Notes: a model not told the origin generated them from the letters alone. Shown: positions 21,107-29,297, numbered from the stretch's first letter. The stretch: DNA of 36,331 nucleotides from an uncultured Bacteroidales bacterium (GCA_902769535.1 CACXPH010000016.1:1-36331), one strand, 5' to 3'. Numbers and translations are program-made.

Positions 21107-22135
21107 ATGATGTGTCGGGATATACATAGTGAGTTAGAAGCGATTACCGCAAGGTATGAAAAGGACCAAGTAGTGGTGGTCGCGGATAAAACGGTTACCG
21201 GTTACGGGTTACCGGTTATGGGCAATTATCCGTGTTTGGCTGTGGAAATCAGCGAAGCGCATAAATCGCTTGAGACGGTGCAGCAGATATGGGACTTTTT
21301 CTTTGAGCAAGGACTGACGCGTCGTGGGTTAGTGGTGGCTATCGGAGGAGGCGTATTAACTGATTTGGTAGGTTTTGCAGCCGCTACGTACAAACGCGGT
21401 GTGGACTATGTTAATATACCGACGACCCTGCTTGCCATGATTGACGCTTCTTCTGGCGGTAAGACCGGTATCAACTACCACAGCCTGAAGAACAGCATCG
21501 GTGTATTCGCGCCGCCTGTAGAGACACTCATCTATCCCGCGTGGCTCAAAACCCTTCCGATCAAAGAGTTCCTGAGTGGTTTTGGCGAGATGCTCAAGAC
21601 CGGTCTGTTGAACACGAAGTTATGGCCTCAGCTCTTACAATACGACCTGGATACCATGCCAATAGAGACGCTGACGCCGTTAATCGAACAGTGTGTAAAC
21701 GTCAAGGAGCGCATCGTAGCCGCTGATCCGAAAGAAGAAGGACTACGTAAAGCCCTGAACTTCGGTCACACCTTCGGTCACGCCCTCGAAGAACTATCGA
21801 TTGCGAATGCCCATCCAGGTGTCGATCCGCTCTACCATGGTTACGCAGTAGTGTATGGCATGATAGCGGAGTTATATCTGAGCGTGACCAAACTCGGTTG
21901 CTCCAAAGCGCCGTTACAGCAGTTGACGCAGATCATGCTCCATTACTACGGCAAACCGCAATGTAAGTGCTCCGACCGCGAACGGTTGTTAAGCCTCATG
22001 CGGCAAGATAAGAAAAATGAGCATGCAGGGGAAATCAACTGCACACTCATTCGTTCTATCGGTTCGCCTCAGATCAATCAAGTTATCACGACTGACGAGG
22101 CCTTAGAGGCATTAGACTACCTCTTTTCCCTATAA
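21107..22135 (+). CDS. aroB: 3-dehydroquinate synthase
   Basis: Second step of the shikimate pathway: converts DAHP to 3-dehydroquinate with NAD+ and a divalent metal. Visible blocks are AIGGGVLTDLVGFAAATYKRG, VNIPTTLLAMIDASSGGKTGIN, LSGFGEMLKTGLL and the metal-binding HTFGHALEE. At 342 residues the length is normal. The ATG at 21107 is only ten bases after the -7 box, so the mRNA leader is a few bases at most. A five-unit 7-bp repeat array (21192-21226) encodes TVTGYGLPVMG at the N-terminus. Alignment from memory suggests little change in length there, so the repeat seems to replace sequence, not add it. Monocistronic, convergent with phoH. Confidence 0.93.
   Translation: MMCRDIHSELEAITARYEKDQVVVVADKTVTGYGLPVMGNYPCLAVEISEAHKSLETVQQIWDFFFEQGLTRRGLVVAIGGGVLTDLVGFAAATYKRGVDYVNIPTTLLAMIDASSGGKTGINYHSLKNSIGVFAPPVETLIYPAWLKTLPIKEFLSGFGEMLKTGLLNTKLWPQLLQYDLDTMPIETLTPLIEQCVNVKERIVAADPKEEGLRKALNFGHTFGHALEELSIANAHPGVDPLYHGYAVVYGMIAELYLSVTKLGCSKAPLQQLTQIMLHYYGKPQCKCSDRERLLSLMRQDKKNEHAGEINCTLIRSIGSPQINQVITTDEALEALDYLFSL
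21192..21226 (+). repeat. Heptad array inside aroB, GGTTA family
   Basis: Five 7-bp units (CGGTTAC twice, GGGTTAC, CGGTTAT, GGGCAAT). Nearly the same units appear on the minus strand at 30233-30274. Confidence 0.8.
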
Positions 22136-22164
22136 CCTCTCACCGATAACCTTTAACCGTTATA
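22130..22164 (+). repeat. Heptad array between aroB and phoH
   Basis: Five 7-bp units ending AAC or CAC (for example CGATAAC, CTTTAAC) cover both stop codons of the convergent aroB and phoH genes. On the minus strand the unit is GGTTAnN. Confidence 0.8.
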
Positions 22165-23079
22165 AGCCGCTACGATCTTCTTAACCAGCGGGTGGCGCAC
22201 GATATCTTTCTCGTTAAACTCGATGATCTTGATGTCCGGGATGTTTCGGAAGCGTTCCAAGGCATCGCATAAACCTGACTTCTGCGTAGGCGGCAGGTCA
22301 ACCTGCGTCAAGTCACCCGTGACGATCATCTTTCCACCAAAACCCAGACGCGTCAGGAACATCTTGAGCTGCAGCGCCGTGGTGTTCTGCGCCTCATCGA
22401 GGATGACCACTGCGTCACTCAATGTACGGCCGCGCATGAAAGCGAGCGGTGCAATCTGAATCGTACCTTTCTCTATATACTCCGTCAACTTAGCCTCCGG
22501 AATCATATTCTGCAACGCATCGTATAACGGTTGCAGATACGGATCAATCTTCTCCTTCAGGTCGCCGGGTAAGAATCCCAATTTCTCTCCTGCCTCTACC
22601 GCAGGACGCGAGAGGATGATACGGCGCACTTCTCGATTCTTCAATGCCCGTACAGCCAAGGCTATCGCCGTATAGGTCTTACCGCTACCGGCCGGTCCTA
22701 CGGCGAAGAGCAAGTCGCTCTCTTCGTAGGCTGCCACAAGCGCTTTCTGATTCACCGAACGGGCGTAGATAGACTTGCCGTTCACGCCATGCAGGATGAG
22801 GTTGTCAGTCGCTTGTTCCTGCGGTTTTTCGCCATGCAGGAGCATGAGCACATCTTGCTCGGTGAGGCGGTTATTGCGGATGCAGAAGTTCTCACAGAGC
22901 CGCATGGATTTCTCAAAAGCATCGATGGCTTTCTCCGAACCGGTCACTTTCACCTGATACCCACGTGCCACGACGCGCACGTCCGGATGTTGGTTCTTGA
23001 GACAAAGGATGTTCTGATTATTCACGCCGTAAAAGGTCGGCGTATCGAGGGAGTCCTGAAGTGTAAATATTGTTTCCAT
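22153..23079 (-). CDS. phoH: PhoH-family ATPase
   Basis: Cytoplasmic P-loop NTPase of 308 residues, linked in other bacteria to RNA metabolism and phosphate starvation. Walker A is GPAGSGKT (128-135) and Walker B is VVILDEAQN (about 219-227), followed by MIVTGDLTQVDLP, the family's third block. The N-terminal 100 residues form the usual KH-like region. The ATG at 23079 gives the normal family start (METIFTLQDS) and overlaps the 3' end of the preceding PD-(D/E)XK gene by 62 bases. It ends in a 7-bp repeat array shared with the aroB end. Last gene of the HD-lpx-glnS run. Confidence 0.92.
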   Translation of the reverse strand: METIFTLQDSLDTPTFYGVNNQNILCLKNQHPDVRVVARGYQVKVTGSEKAIDAFEKSMRLCENFCIRNNRLTEQDVLMLLHGEKPQEQATDNLILHGVNGKSIYARSVNQKALVAAYEESDLLFAVGPAGSGKTYTAIALAVRALKNREVRRIILSRPAVEAGEKLGFLPGDLKEKIDPYLQPLYDALQNMIPEAKLTEYIEKGTIQIAPLAFMRGRTLSDAVVILDEAQNTTALQLKMFLTRLGFGGKMIVTGDLTQVDLPPTQKSGLCDALERFRNIPDIKIIEFNEKDIVRHPLVKKIVAAYNG

Positions 23080-23434
23080 GAATACAAATAGTCTGTGGTC
23101 CGTTGTGTAACAACAGATACGGGACATTGAGTTTACGATTATAGGTAACAGCCTGGTCGAGCGTCTTCTGCGTCAAGGGCACGGTCTCTGCCTTACATTC
23201 GATGAGCATGAGTGCCTGCATCGTGTTGTCATAGACAATGGCATCGCATCGTTTCTTCGCTTCGCCTACCGTGATGAATGCCTCCACGGCGATGAGTGAA
23301 GCGGGGTAACCAAATTGCTCCACCAAGCGGTGAAGCAACTGTTGCCGAACCCACTCTTCGGGTGTCAGCCTTACCCAGCGATGACGCCATTCGCAGAAAA
23401 TCTGCTCTTTATCGTTATGAAGACGGGTCTTCAT
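23018..23434 (-). CDS. Stand-alone HsdR N-terminal-type PD-(D/E)XK protein
   Basis: A 138-residue protein matching the type I restriction enzyme R N-terminal domain (HSDR_N_2-like) with no helicase part. The nuclease-like core is RCDAIVYDN...ALMLIECKAE, giving Asp64, Glu79 and Lys81, with Glu51 in front; these are the residues expected for metal-dependent DNA cleavage. No hsdM or hsdS is near, so this is not a restriction system. Such stand-alone domains are common in Bacteroidetes housekeeping loci, with unknown role. It is bounded upstream by a 7-bp repeat array and overlaps phoH by 62 bases. Confidence 0.8.
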   Translation of the reverse strand: MKTRLHNDKEQIFCEWRHRWVRLTPEEWVRQQLLHRLVEQFGYPASLIAVEAFITVGEAKKRCDAIVYDNTMQALMLIECKAETVPLTQKTLDQAVTYNRKLNVPYLLLHNGPQTICIHGNNIYTSGLPRYADLLRRE

Positions 23435-23469
23435 CCGCTAAACGCTAATCGCTAATCGCTAAACGTTAT
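23435..23469 (+). repeat. Heptad array between glnS and the PD-(D/E)XK gene
   Basis: Five 7-bp units (CCGCTAA, ACGCTAA, TCGCTAA twice, ACGTTAT) fill the whole 31-bp gap and run into the glnS stop codon. Confidence 0.85.
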
Positions 23470-25157
23470 TTCAGATAATTATCTTTCAACGAACAGGTTC
23501 TGTTGAAGACAAGGTGTTCCGGTGTCGAGTCATCATCGACCACGAAGTAACCTTGCTTGAGGAACTGGAAGTGATCCTGCATCTTGGCCTTCGCCAACGA
23601 ACCTTCTACCTTCGCCGTTACCACCTTGAGGCTGTCCGGATTCAGCAGATCACGGAAATCACCTTCCTCTGCACTCGGGTTCTCTACGGCAAACAGACGG
23701 TCGTACAGACGTACCTCTGCGTCAAGGGCACTGTTGCACTCTACCCAATTGATGGTTGCTTTTGTCTTACGGTTGCCACCCTCGGTGCCTGACTTGCTGT
23801 TCGGATCGTAGGTCGCATAAACGGTGGTTATATTGCCGTCCGCATCTTTCTCGCAACCCGTTGCCTGGATGATATACGACGCTTTGAGACGTACCTCGCG
23901 ACCGCCAGGGCTGAGACGGTAGAACTTATTGTCCGCCTCCTCGAGGAAGTCACCACGCTCAATCCACAGTTCCTTACCGAACTTCATCTCACGCGTACCC
24001 AACTCCTCGTGTCCGTCGATATTCTCCGCGATGATGGTCTCGCCTTCGCCTTCGTAGTTGGTAATAACGAGTTTCACCGGATCGAAGATCGCACATACAC
24101 GCGGAGCGGTCTCTTTGAGGTCCTCGCGGATCGTGTGCTCCAGCAGACCCTGGTCAATCATACCTTCGACCTTCGTATAACCGATCTTGTCCATGAAGGT
24201 ACGGATAGCTTGCGCTGTATAACCACGGCGACGCAGACCGCAAACAGTCGGCATACGCGGATCATCCCAACCGGCTACCAGACCTTCCTTAACGAGTTGC
24301 AGCATCTTACGCTTCGACATCACGGTGTAGGTGATGTTGAGACGGTTGAACTCACGCTGCTTCGGACGGTAGTTCGGTCCGTACGGACTCAGACCGCAGA
24401 AGTTCTCGCCTGTTATCTGATCGAGGAAATAGTCGTACAACGGACGGTGTACCTCGAACTCGAGCGTACAGATCGAGTGCGTTACCCCTTCGAAATAGTC
24501 GGACTGACCGTGCGCGAAGTCATACATCGGATAGACGTTCCACTTGCGTCCCGTACGGTGGTGCGGATGACTGGTGATAATACGATACATGATCGGATCA
24601 CGGAAATGCATGTTCGGGTTACCCATGTCGATCTTGGCACGCAGCACCATCTTACCTTCCTCTATCTCACCGCGCTGCATCGCTTCGAACAGACGTAAGT
24701 TCTCTTCGATCGGACGGTCGCGATACGGCGAAGCAACACCCGGTTCGGTCGGCGTACCTTTCTGCTCGGCAATCTGCTCGGCCGTCTGCTCGTCCACGTA
24801 AGCCTTACCGGCCTTGATGAACTGTATAGCCAGATCGTAAAGTTGCTGGAAATAATCCGAGGCATAGTAAATCTGTCCCCACTTGAAACCCAGCCACGCG
24901 ATATCGCGCTCGATGGTCTCTACATATTCGGTATCTTCTTTGGCAGGGTTCGTATCGTCGAAACGCAGGTTACAAACGCCGTTGTATTTCTCCGCGATAC
25001 CGAAGTCCATGCAGATAGCCTTGACGTGACCGATGTGCAGGTATCCGTTCGGCTCCGGCGGGAAACGCGTCTGTATACGTCCGTCGTTCACTCCCTCTGC
25101 GAGATCCTTCTCTACGATTTGCTCAATAAAATTGAGACTTTTCTCTTGCTCTTCCAT
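23466..25157 (-). CDS. glnS: Glutaminyl-tRNA synthetase
   Basis: Class I synthetase that charges tRNA-Gln. The HIGH motif is LHIGH (41-44 for HIGH) in the block PPEPNGYLHIGHVKA, and the KMSKS counterpart is VMSKRK (about 279-284). DDTNP and the C-terminal beta-barrel anticodon-binding region (about 340-550) are present. At 563 residues it matches the bacterial GlnRS length. I use the ATG at 25157 (MEEQEKSLN) because four extra upstream codons would fall in the 7-bp repeat array. The presence of GlnRS suggests direct charging in place of the amidotransferase route. Confidence 0.95.
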   Translation of the reverse strand: MEEQEKSLNFIEQIVEKDLAEGVNDGRIQTRFPPEPNGYLHIGHVKAICMDFGIAEKYNGVCNLRFDDTNPAKEDTEYVETIERDIAWLGFKWGQIYYASDYFQQLYDLAIQFIKAGKAYVDEQTAEQIAEQKGTPTEPGVASPYRDRPIEENLRLFEAMQRGEIEEGKMVLRAKIDMGNPNMHFRDPIMYRIITSHPHHRTGRKWNVYPMYDFAHGQSDYFEGVTHSICTLEFEVHRPLYDYFLDQITGENFCGLSPYGPNYRPKQREFNRLNITYTVMSKRKMLQLVKEGLVAGWDDPRMPTVCGLRRRGYTAQAIRTFMDKIGYTKVEGMIDQGLLEHTIREDLKETAPRVCAIFDPVKLVITNYEGEGETIIAENIDGHEELGTREMKFGKELWIERGDFLEEADNKFYRLSPGGREVRLKASYIIQATGCEKDADGNITTVYATYDPNSKSGTEGGNRKTKATINWVECNSALDAEVRLYDRLFAVENPSAEEGDFRDLLNPDSLKVVTAKVEGSLAKAKMQDHFQFLKQGYFVVDDDSTPEHLVFNRTCSLKDNYLK

Positions 25158-25158
25158 G

Positions 25159-25193
25159 TAAATTTTCAATTCTCAATTTTCAATTTTCAATTT
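25159..25193 (+). repeat. Heptad array between lpxA and glnS, AATTTTC family
   Basis: Five 7-bp units (mostly TCAATTT) fill the 38-bp gap between the lpxA stop and the glnS start. This is the least degenerate array in the window. Confidence 0.85.
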
Positions 25194-25195
25194 TC

Positions 25196-25966
25196 TTATG
25201 CTCTTACCACACCTCGTGTCGAGGCTTTTACAAACTCTAATATCGTATCGCGCTCTGTGCAGGCCGGCACTTGTGCCTCGATAGCTGCAATCGCCTGCGT
25301 GGTGTTCATACCTGCCTGATACAACATCCGGTACACCTCCTGGATCGTGTGAATCTGCTCCGGTGTGAAACCGCGGCGATTCAGACCCACCGAGTTAACA
25401 CCGCAATACGCGATCGGTTCACGCGCCGCGATGATATACGGCGGTATATCCTTATTGATCTTCGAACCGCCTTGTATCATCACGTGGCCGCCAATATGAC
25501 TGAACTGGTGAACCAGCGTACCTCCTCCGATGATCGCGAAGTCATCCACAACCACCTCACCTGCCAACTGAGTTGTGTTGGACATAATGATGTTATTACC
25601 CAGGCAGCAGTCGTGTGCCACGTGGCAATAAGCCATGATGAGATTGTTATTACCGATGACGGTCTTCCCTTTGCTGAACGTACCGCGGTGAACGGTCACG
25701 AACTCACGGAGCACGTTATTGTCACCGATGATCGTCCAAGTCTCTTCACCGTGGAACTTCAGATCCTGCGGTATCGCACCGATAACGGCCGAAGGGAACA
25801 CATGGCAGTTCTTGCCAAGTTGGGTGAACTCGCAGATAGTCGCGTTGGAATCAATCACACAACCGTCTCCGATAATGACGTTCTTGTTAATCACCGCGAA
25901 CGGACCTATCTCGACGTTCTCGCCGATCTTGGCTTCCGGGTGAACAAATGCTAATGGACTAATCAT
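25196..25966 (-). CDS. lpxA: UDP-N-acetylglucosamine acyltransferase
   Basis: First committed acyl transfer of lipid A synthesis, from acyl-ACP to UDP-GlcNAc. The N-terminal two-thirds is a left-handed beta helix with hexapeptide repeats (IGENVEIGPFAVI, VIGDGCVIDSNATI and so on). The catalytic His lies in the YCHVAHDCCLGNN block (about 118-130), and the motif HQFSHIGGHVMIQGG follows. The C-terminal helical domain is present; 256 residues is the normal length. The ATG at 25966 lies one base after the lpxC stop. The usual Bacteroidetes FabZ domain that normally precedes lpxA is missing. Confidence 0.95.
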   Translation of the reverse strand: MISPLAFVHPEAKIGENVEIGPFAVINKNVIIGDGCVIDSNATICEFTQLGKNCHVFPSAVIGAIPQDLKFHGEETWTIIGDNNVLREFVTVHRGTFSKGKTVIGNNNLIMAYCHVAHDCCLGNNIIMSNTTQLAGEVVVDDFAIIGGGTLVHQFSHIGGHVMIQGGSKINKDIPPYIIAAREPIAYCGVNSVGLNRRGFTPEQIHTIQEVYRMLYQAGMNTTQAIAAIEAQVPACTERDTILEFVKASTRGVVRA

Positions 25967-25967
25967 A

Positions 25968-26870
25968 TTATTCCGATACAATTTGGTTTCTTAATCGACG
26001 TACACACTGGGTATTAAAGGTGTGTCCTGGTTTGTATGCCACAATACGTCCTTGCAGACGCATGCCAAGTAAGGATAGGTCACCGATAACGTCTAACAGT
26101 TTATGACGCGCCGGTTCGTTCTGGTAGTTCAGCGGCGAGAGATAACCTAATTTCGTAGCATCGAGATGCGGTTGACCCATCTTGTCGCAGAAATAATCCA
26201 TACCTTCCTGACTCATCTCGGTCTCGTAGATAACGAGTGCGTTCTTGAGGTCACCACCTTTGATCAAGCCCACGCGCAGCAGCGGTTCTATCTCCCGCAC
26301 GAAGCAGAACGTACGAGCGGCTGATATCTCCTTGGGATACTGTTTGAGGTCCGTCAGCGTAGCATGTTGCTCACGCAGCAGAACCGAACGGAAAGCGATT
26401 GTCACATCCACCTCATAATGGTCACACGGCTCGATACGCATAATATGGCCGTGCTCGGAGATATACTCAATCGGTTCGGTCACTACATACACATTCTGCT
26501 CTGCATCCTGTTCCTCCAGCCCTACGCGTACGATCTCCTTAACGAACATACGGGCACTACCGTCGAGAATCGGCATCTCCGGTGCATCTACATCGATGAT
26601 GCAGTTATCCACTCCCATGGCATACAGCGCACTCAGCGCGTGCTCCACTGTACTCACTTTCCATTTACCACGCTCTAACACCGTACCACGCTCCGTACCC
26701 GACACATAGTCTGCCAGCGCCTGATAGCACGGCTGTTTAGGCAGGTCTATACGGCGAAGACAAACGCCTGTATTCTCCGGTGCCGGATGAAAGGTTGCGG
26801 TAATATGCAGACCTGTATGCAGACCTACTGAACTGAGCGAAAAGCTCTCTTTTATCGTGTGTTGTTTCAT
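25968..26870 (-). CDS. lpxC: UDP-3-O-acyl-N-acetylglucosamine deacetylase, without the FabZ fusion
   Basis: Zinc enzyme for the committed deacetylation step of lipid A synthesis. Visible are SVGLHTG near the N-terminus, the zinc ligand in STVEHALSAL (His77), LDGSA, GLIKGGDLKNALVI and the second zinc/catalytic block RHKLLDVIGDL (His256, Asp260). The protein ends at residue 300, directly after the LpxC domain (TFNTQCVRRLRNQIVSE). In most Bacteroidetes I know, LpxC is fused to a FabZ dehydratase domain, giving about 460 residues. Here the stop codon is followed one base later by lpxA, so no FabZ remains at this locus. Confidence 0.94.
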   Translation of the reverse strand: MKQHTIKESFSLSSVGLHTGLHITATFHPAPENTGVCLRRIDLPKQPCYQALADYVSGTERGTVLERGKWKVSTVEHALSALYAMGVDNCIIDVDAPEMPILDGSARMFVKEIVRVGLEEQDAEQNVYVVTEPIEYISEHGHIMRIEPCDHYEVDVTIAFRSVLLREQHATLTDLKQYPKEISAARTFCFVREIEPLLRVGLIKGGDLKNALVIYETEMSQEGMDYFCDKMGQPHLDATKLGYLSPLNYQNEPARHKLLDVIGDLSLLGMRLQGRIVAYKPGHTFNTQCVRRLRNQIVSE

Positions 26871-26899
26871 TCGTTAATTCGTTAACTCGTTCATTCGTT
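26868..26899 (+). repeat. Octad array between lpxC and lpxD
   Basis: Four 8-bp units (CATTCGTT, AATTCGTT, AACTCGTT, CATTCGTT) from the lpxC start codon to the lpxD stop codon. The period is 8 here, unlike the 7 of the others, but position and length are alike. Confidence 0.75.
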
Positions 26900-27908
26900 A
26901 TCTTTGCCCCGATTGTTTGAATAGTATTACGGCGCGACGCCAGATTCCTGCGTCTATAGCCGGGCTACCCATATACATGCCCGGTTTACGGATAGAACCG
27001 GCAATGCCTGATTGTGCACCGAAGATGCAGTTATCCGCTATCTCAATATGCCCTGCGGCGCCAACTTGACCGGTTAAGATACAGTGTTTACCCACTTTCG
27101 TACTTCCGGCAATACCCACCTGCGCGCAGAGGAACGTGGACTCACCCACCTCTACGTTATGGGCTATCTGCACGAGGTTGTCTATCTTCGCGTTCTTACG
27201 CACGATGGTCGAACCCATCATCGCACGGTCAATCGTCGTGTTCGCACCGATCTCTACATCGTCCTCGATGATCACATTACCAATCTGCGGGATCTTCTGA
27301 TTAACGCCTTGTGCATCCGGTTCAAAACCAAATCCGTCCGAACCCACCACCACGCCGGCGTGTAAGATACACTGCTTGCCGATCTGGCAGTTGGCATACA
27401 CCTTCACACCTGCATACAATATCGTGCCCTCACCAATCGTCACGTTATCACTTATATACACGTTCGGGTAGATCTGTACACCAGCACCCAGACGCACGTT
27501 CTTGCCTATATATGCAAACGCACCTATGTACGCATCCTCCGGAACAGCCACACCTTCGCTTACGAACGAGGGTTGCTCGATACCGCGTTTGGCAGGAAAC
27601 ATCGCCTTCGATACCATCTGTAGCAACTGTCCCATCGCACCGCGGGCATTCTCCACTAATATCACCGCACCACCGGCCTTGCCTTCGCCTTCCGGAAAAC
27701 CGATCTTTCCTTCCACCAGACTGCGAGTGATAAGAATCACACCCGCCTTGGTCTTCTCTAAATACGGCAGATATTTCTCGTCCGTGATAAAGGTCAAGTG
27801 CTGCGCCTGCGCCTGTTCTATCGGCGCCACGTCACTCACTTTCGCATTCGCATTGCCGTACAACGCACCACCTAACACGGCCGCTATCTGTTGTGCACTA
27901 AATTCCAT
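26898..27908 (-). CDS. lpxD: UDP-3-O-acylglucosamine N-acyltransferase
   Basis: Adds the second acyl chain in lipid A synthesis. The N-terminal uridine-binding domain (about 1-100, with LTFITDEKYLPYLEKT) is followed by a long left-handed beta helix of hexapeptide repeats. The catalytic His region is LVQIAHNVEVGE (about 240-251) and the conserved GFGFEPDAQG appears before it. 336 residues is normal. I chose the ATG at 27908 (MEFSAQQIAA); a longer version would include a 7-bp repeat array. It sits directly before lpxC, the standard order. Confidence 0.94.
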   Translation of the reverse strand: MEFSAQQIAAVLGGALYGNANAKVSDVAPIEQAQAQHLTFITDEKYLPYLEKTKAGVILITRSLVEGKIGFPEGEGKAGGAVILVENARGAMGQLLQMVSKAMFPAKRGIEQPSFVSEGVAVPEDAYIGAFAYIGKNVRLGAGVQIYPNVYISDNVTIGEGTILYAGVKVYANCQIGKQCILHAGVVVGSDGFGFEPDAQGVNQKIPQIGNVIIEDDVEIGANTTIDRAMMGSTIVRKNAKIDNLVQIAHNVEVGESTFLCAQVGIAGSTKVGKHCILTGQVGAAGHIEIADNCIFGAQSGIAGSIRKPGMYMGSPAIDAGIWRRAVILFKQSGQR

Positions 27909-27910
27909 CT

Positions 27911-27938
27911 CTTTAAACTTTAAACTTTCAACATTCAA
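27911..27938 (+). repeat. Heptad array between lpxD and the HD gene
   Basis: Four 7-bp units (CTTTAAA twice, CTTTCAA, CATTCAA). It includes the stop codon of the HD gene, whose last residues VEC are encoded by the repeat. Confidence 0.8.
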
Positions 27939-29214
27939 CTCGATACTTGAATAAGTATCGTTTTTCCGGTTTTCTTGTCAGCGACGCCAGATCCAATATC
28001 TCACTGGCCTCAGCGATATCGCGCACCGTGCCATCCGAGTACAGAATATCGATGGTATCGGCTTTCTCCGAGTACGTATTACTGGTCGATACGTGTTCAC
28101 TCCATAAATAAGCTGCATCGGTCTCACTTACGCCTAAAGCAGCCGCAAATTCCTTATTCAACGCCTGCTTCTGCGCTTCCGTCAGAGGCTCAGCCAGCAG
28201 TTCGCCGCGGAACAGTTGACGGTTTACAAAACTCTTACTCAACACGCTCAGCACCTTATCCTCACTGCTTATCCAAGCCTTGATAGCCGACAGTACATCG
28301 TTATCGTCCAGCAACGCGTATTGCTCGAGCGCCTCACTCATCGGACTGAATTTATCGAACGTCACATTCTGATAGAGGAAGTAATGCAGCGCCGGCGAGC
28401 AGAACAGGAGAGGCTCCTGACCCGGATGGCCATTCGGCACACCGCCACGTGCCAGTTCCTTTGCACGACTCAAAATCTTTATCAGATGCTGCTCAGCCGC
28501 CACAGATGTCTTATGCAGATAGACCTGCCAATACATCAAGCGGCGTGCCACCAGAAATTTCTCTACACTGTAGATACCCTTCACCTGCACCACCAATCGG
28601 TCGTCACGCACGTCCAGCATCTTGAGCAATCGCTCACTGGCCACACGACCTTCCTGCACGCCCGTGAAGAACGAGTCACGGCATAGATAATCCATGCGAT
28701 CGACGTCTAGTTGGCTGGAGATGAGTTGGTGCAGAAAATGCTTCGGGTACTCATTCTTGAAGATCGCGATGGCCATGTCGAGAGGCTTGTTGCCAAATTT
28801 GAAATCATAAATCCCAAATCTTAAATCTTCGTTGATGCGAAGCATCATAAGAAGTGATATATCTTCATGAGACACGCCATCGACTATCGTGTGCTCGAGC
28901 ACGTGCGAGAAAGGACCGTGACCTATATCATGCAGCAAGATAGCTATCATCGCCGCCGTCTCTTCTTCTGCCGTGATCTCTACATCCTTCAGGCGCAAAG
29001 ACTGGATCGCCTCCTGCATCAAGTGCATCGCTCCCAACGAGTGACCAAAGCGGCTGTGCATCGCACCCGGGTACACCAGATACGACAAACCCAACTGCCG
29101 AATTCGACTCAGTCGCTGCACATACGGATGCTGCAGCACATCGAAGATCAGCTCGTTGGGAATAGACAGGAACCCAAATACCGGGTCGTTTATAATCTTA
29201 CGTTTATTAGCCAT
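27928..29214 (-). CDS. HD-domain phosphohydrolase (dNTPase/SAMHD1-like)
   Basis: A 428-residue metal-dependent phosphohydrolase. The N-terminal block YVQRLSRIRQLGLSYLVYPGAMHSRFGHSLGAMHL precedes the HD pair in LLHDIGHGPFSH (His95, Asp96); His58, His99 and His104 complete the site. It resembles dGTPase-like proteins, always next to lpxD in Bacteroidales; the substrate is not established. A 7-bp repeat array at 28793-28827 encodes an inserted-looking LRFGIYDFKFGN between the conserved NED and LDMAIAIFKNEYP. The ATG at 29214 follows the promoter at 29230-29261 closely. First gene of the lpx operon. Confidence 0.88.
   Translation of the reverse strand: MANKRKIINDPVFGFLSIPNELIFDVLQHPYVQRLSRIRQLGLSYLVYPGAMHSRFGHSLGAMHLMQEAIQSLRLKDVEITAEEETAAMIAILLHDIGHGPFSHVLEHTIVDGVSHEDISLLMMLRINEDLRFGIYDFKFGNKPLDMAIAIFKNEYPKHFLHQLISSQLDVDRMDYLCRDSFFTGVQEGRVASERLLKMLDVRDDRLVVQVKGIYSVEKFLVARRLMYWQVYLHKTSVAAEQHLIKILSRAKELARGGVPNGHPGQEPLLFCSPALHYFLYQNVTFDKFSPMSEALEQYALLDDNDVLSAIKAWISSEDKVLSVLSKSFVNRQLFRGELLAEPLTEAQKQALNKEFAAALGVSETDAAYLWSEHVSTSNTYSEKADTIDILYSDGTVRDIAEASEILDLASLTRKPEKRYLFKYRVEC
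28793..28827 (+). repeat. Heptad array inside the HD gene, AAATCAT family
   Basis: Five 7-bp units (CCAAATT, TGAAATC, ATAAATC, CCAAATC, TTAAATC). It specifies the segment EDLRFGIYDFKFG on the coding strand. Confidence 0.8.
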
Positions 29215-29229
29215 ACTATAAAAAGTGCG

Positions 29230-29261
29230 CAAAGATACAAAAATTTATTGATATACGCAAG
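29230..29261 (-). promoter_or_regulatory. Promoter of the HD-lpxD-lpxC-lpxA operon
   Basis: Minus strand CTTG (29261-29258), 20 bases, TATCTTTG (29237-29230), with the extended box TTGCGTATATC. It ends 15 bases before the ATG at 29214. Confidence 0.8.
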
Positions 29262-29297
29262 CGCCCGCGCGATATAAATGATTTTTTTGTCAAAATA

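Noticed and set aside
23018-23434. Type I restriction system
   Set aside because: Only an HsdR N-terminal-like domain is present; no helicase part, hsdM or hsdS.
23435-23469. Heptad arrays considered as CRISPR-like repeats
   Set aside because: Units are only 7 bp, contiguous and without spacers; no cas genes are present.
27941-27960. Perfect hairpin CGATACTT-GAAT-AAGTATCG followed by T on the plus strand
   Set aside because: No plus-strand gene ends here; it lies in the coding end of the minus-strand HD gene. Could be chance or a minor RNA structure.
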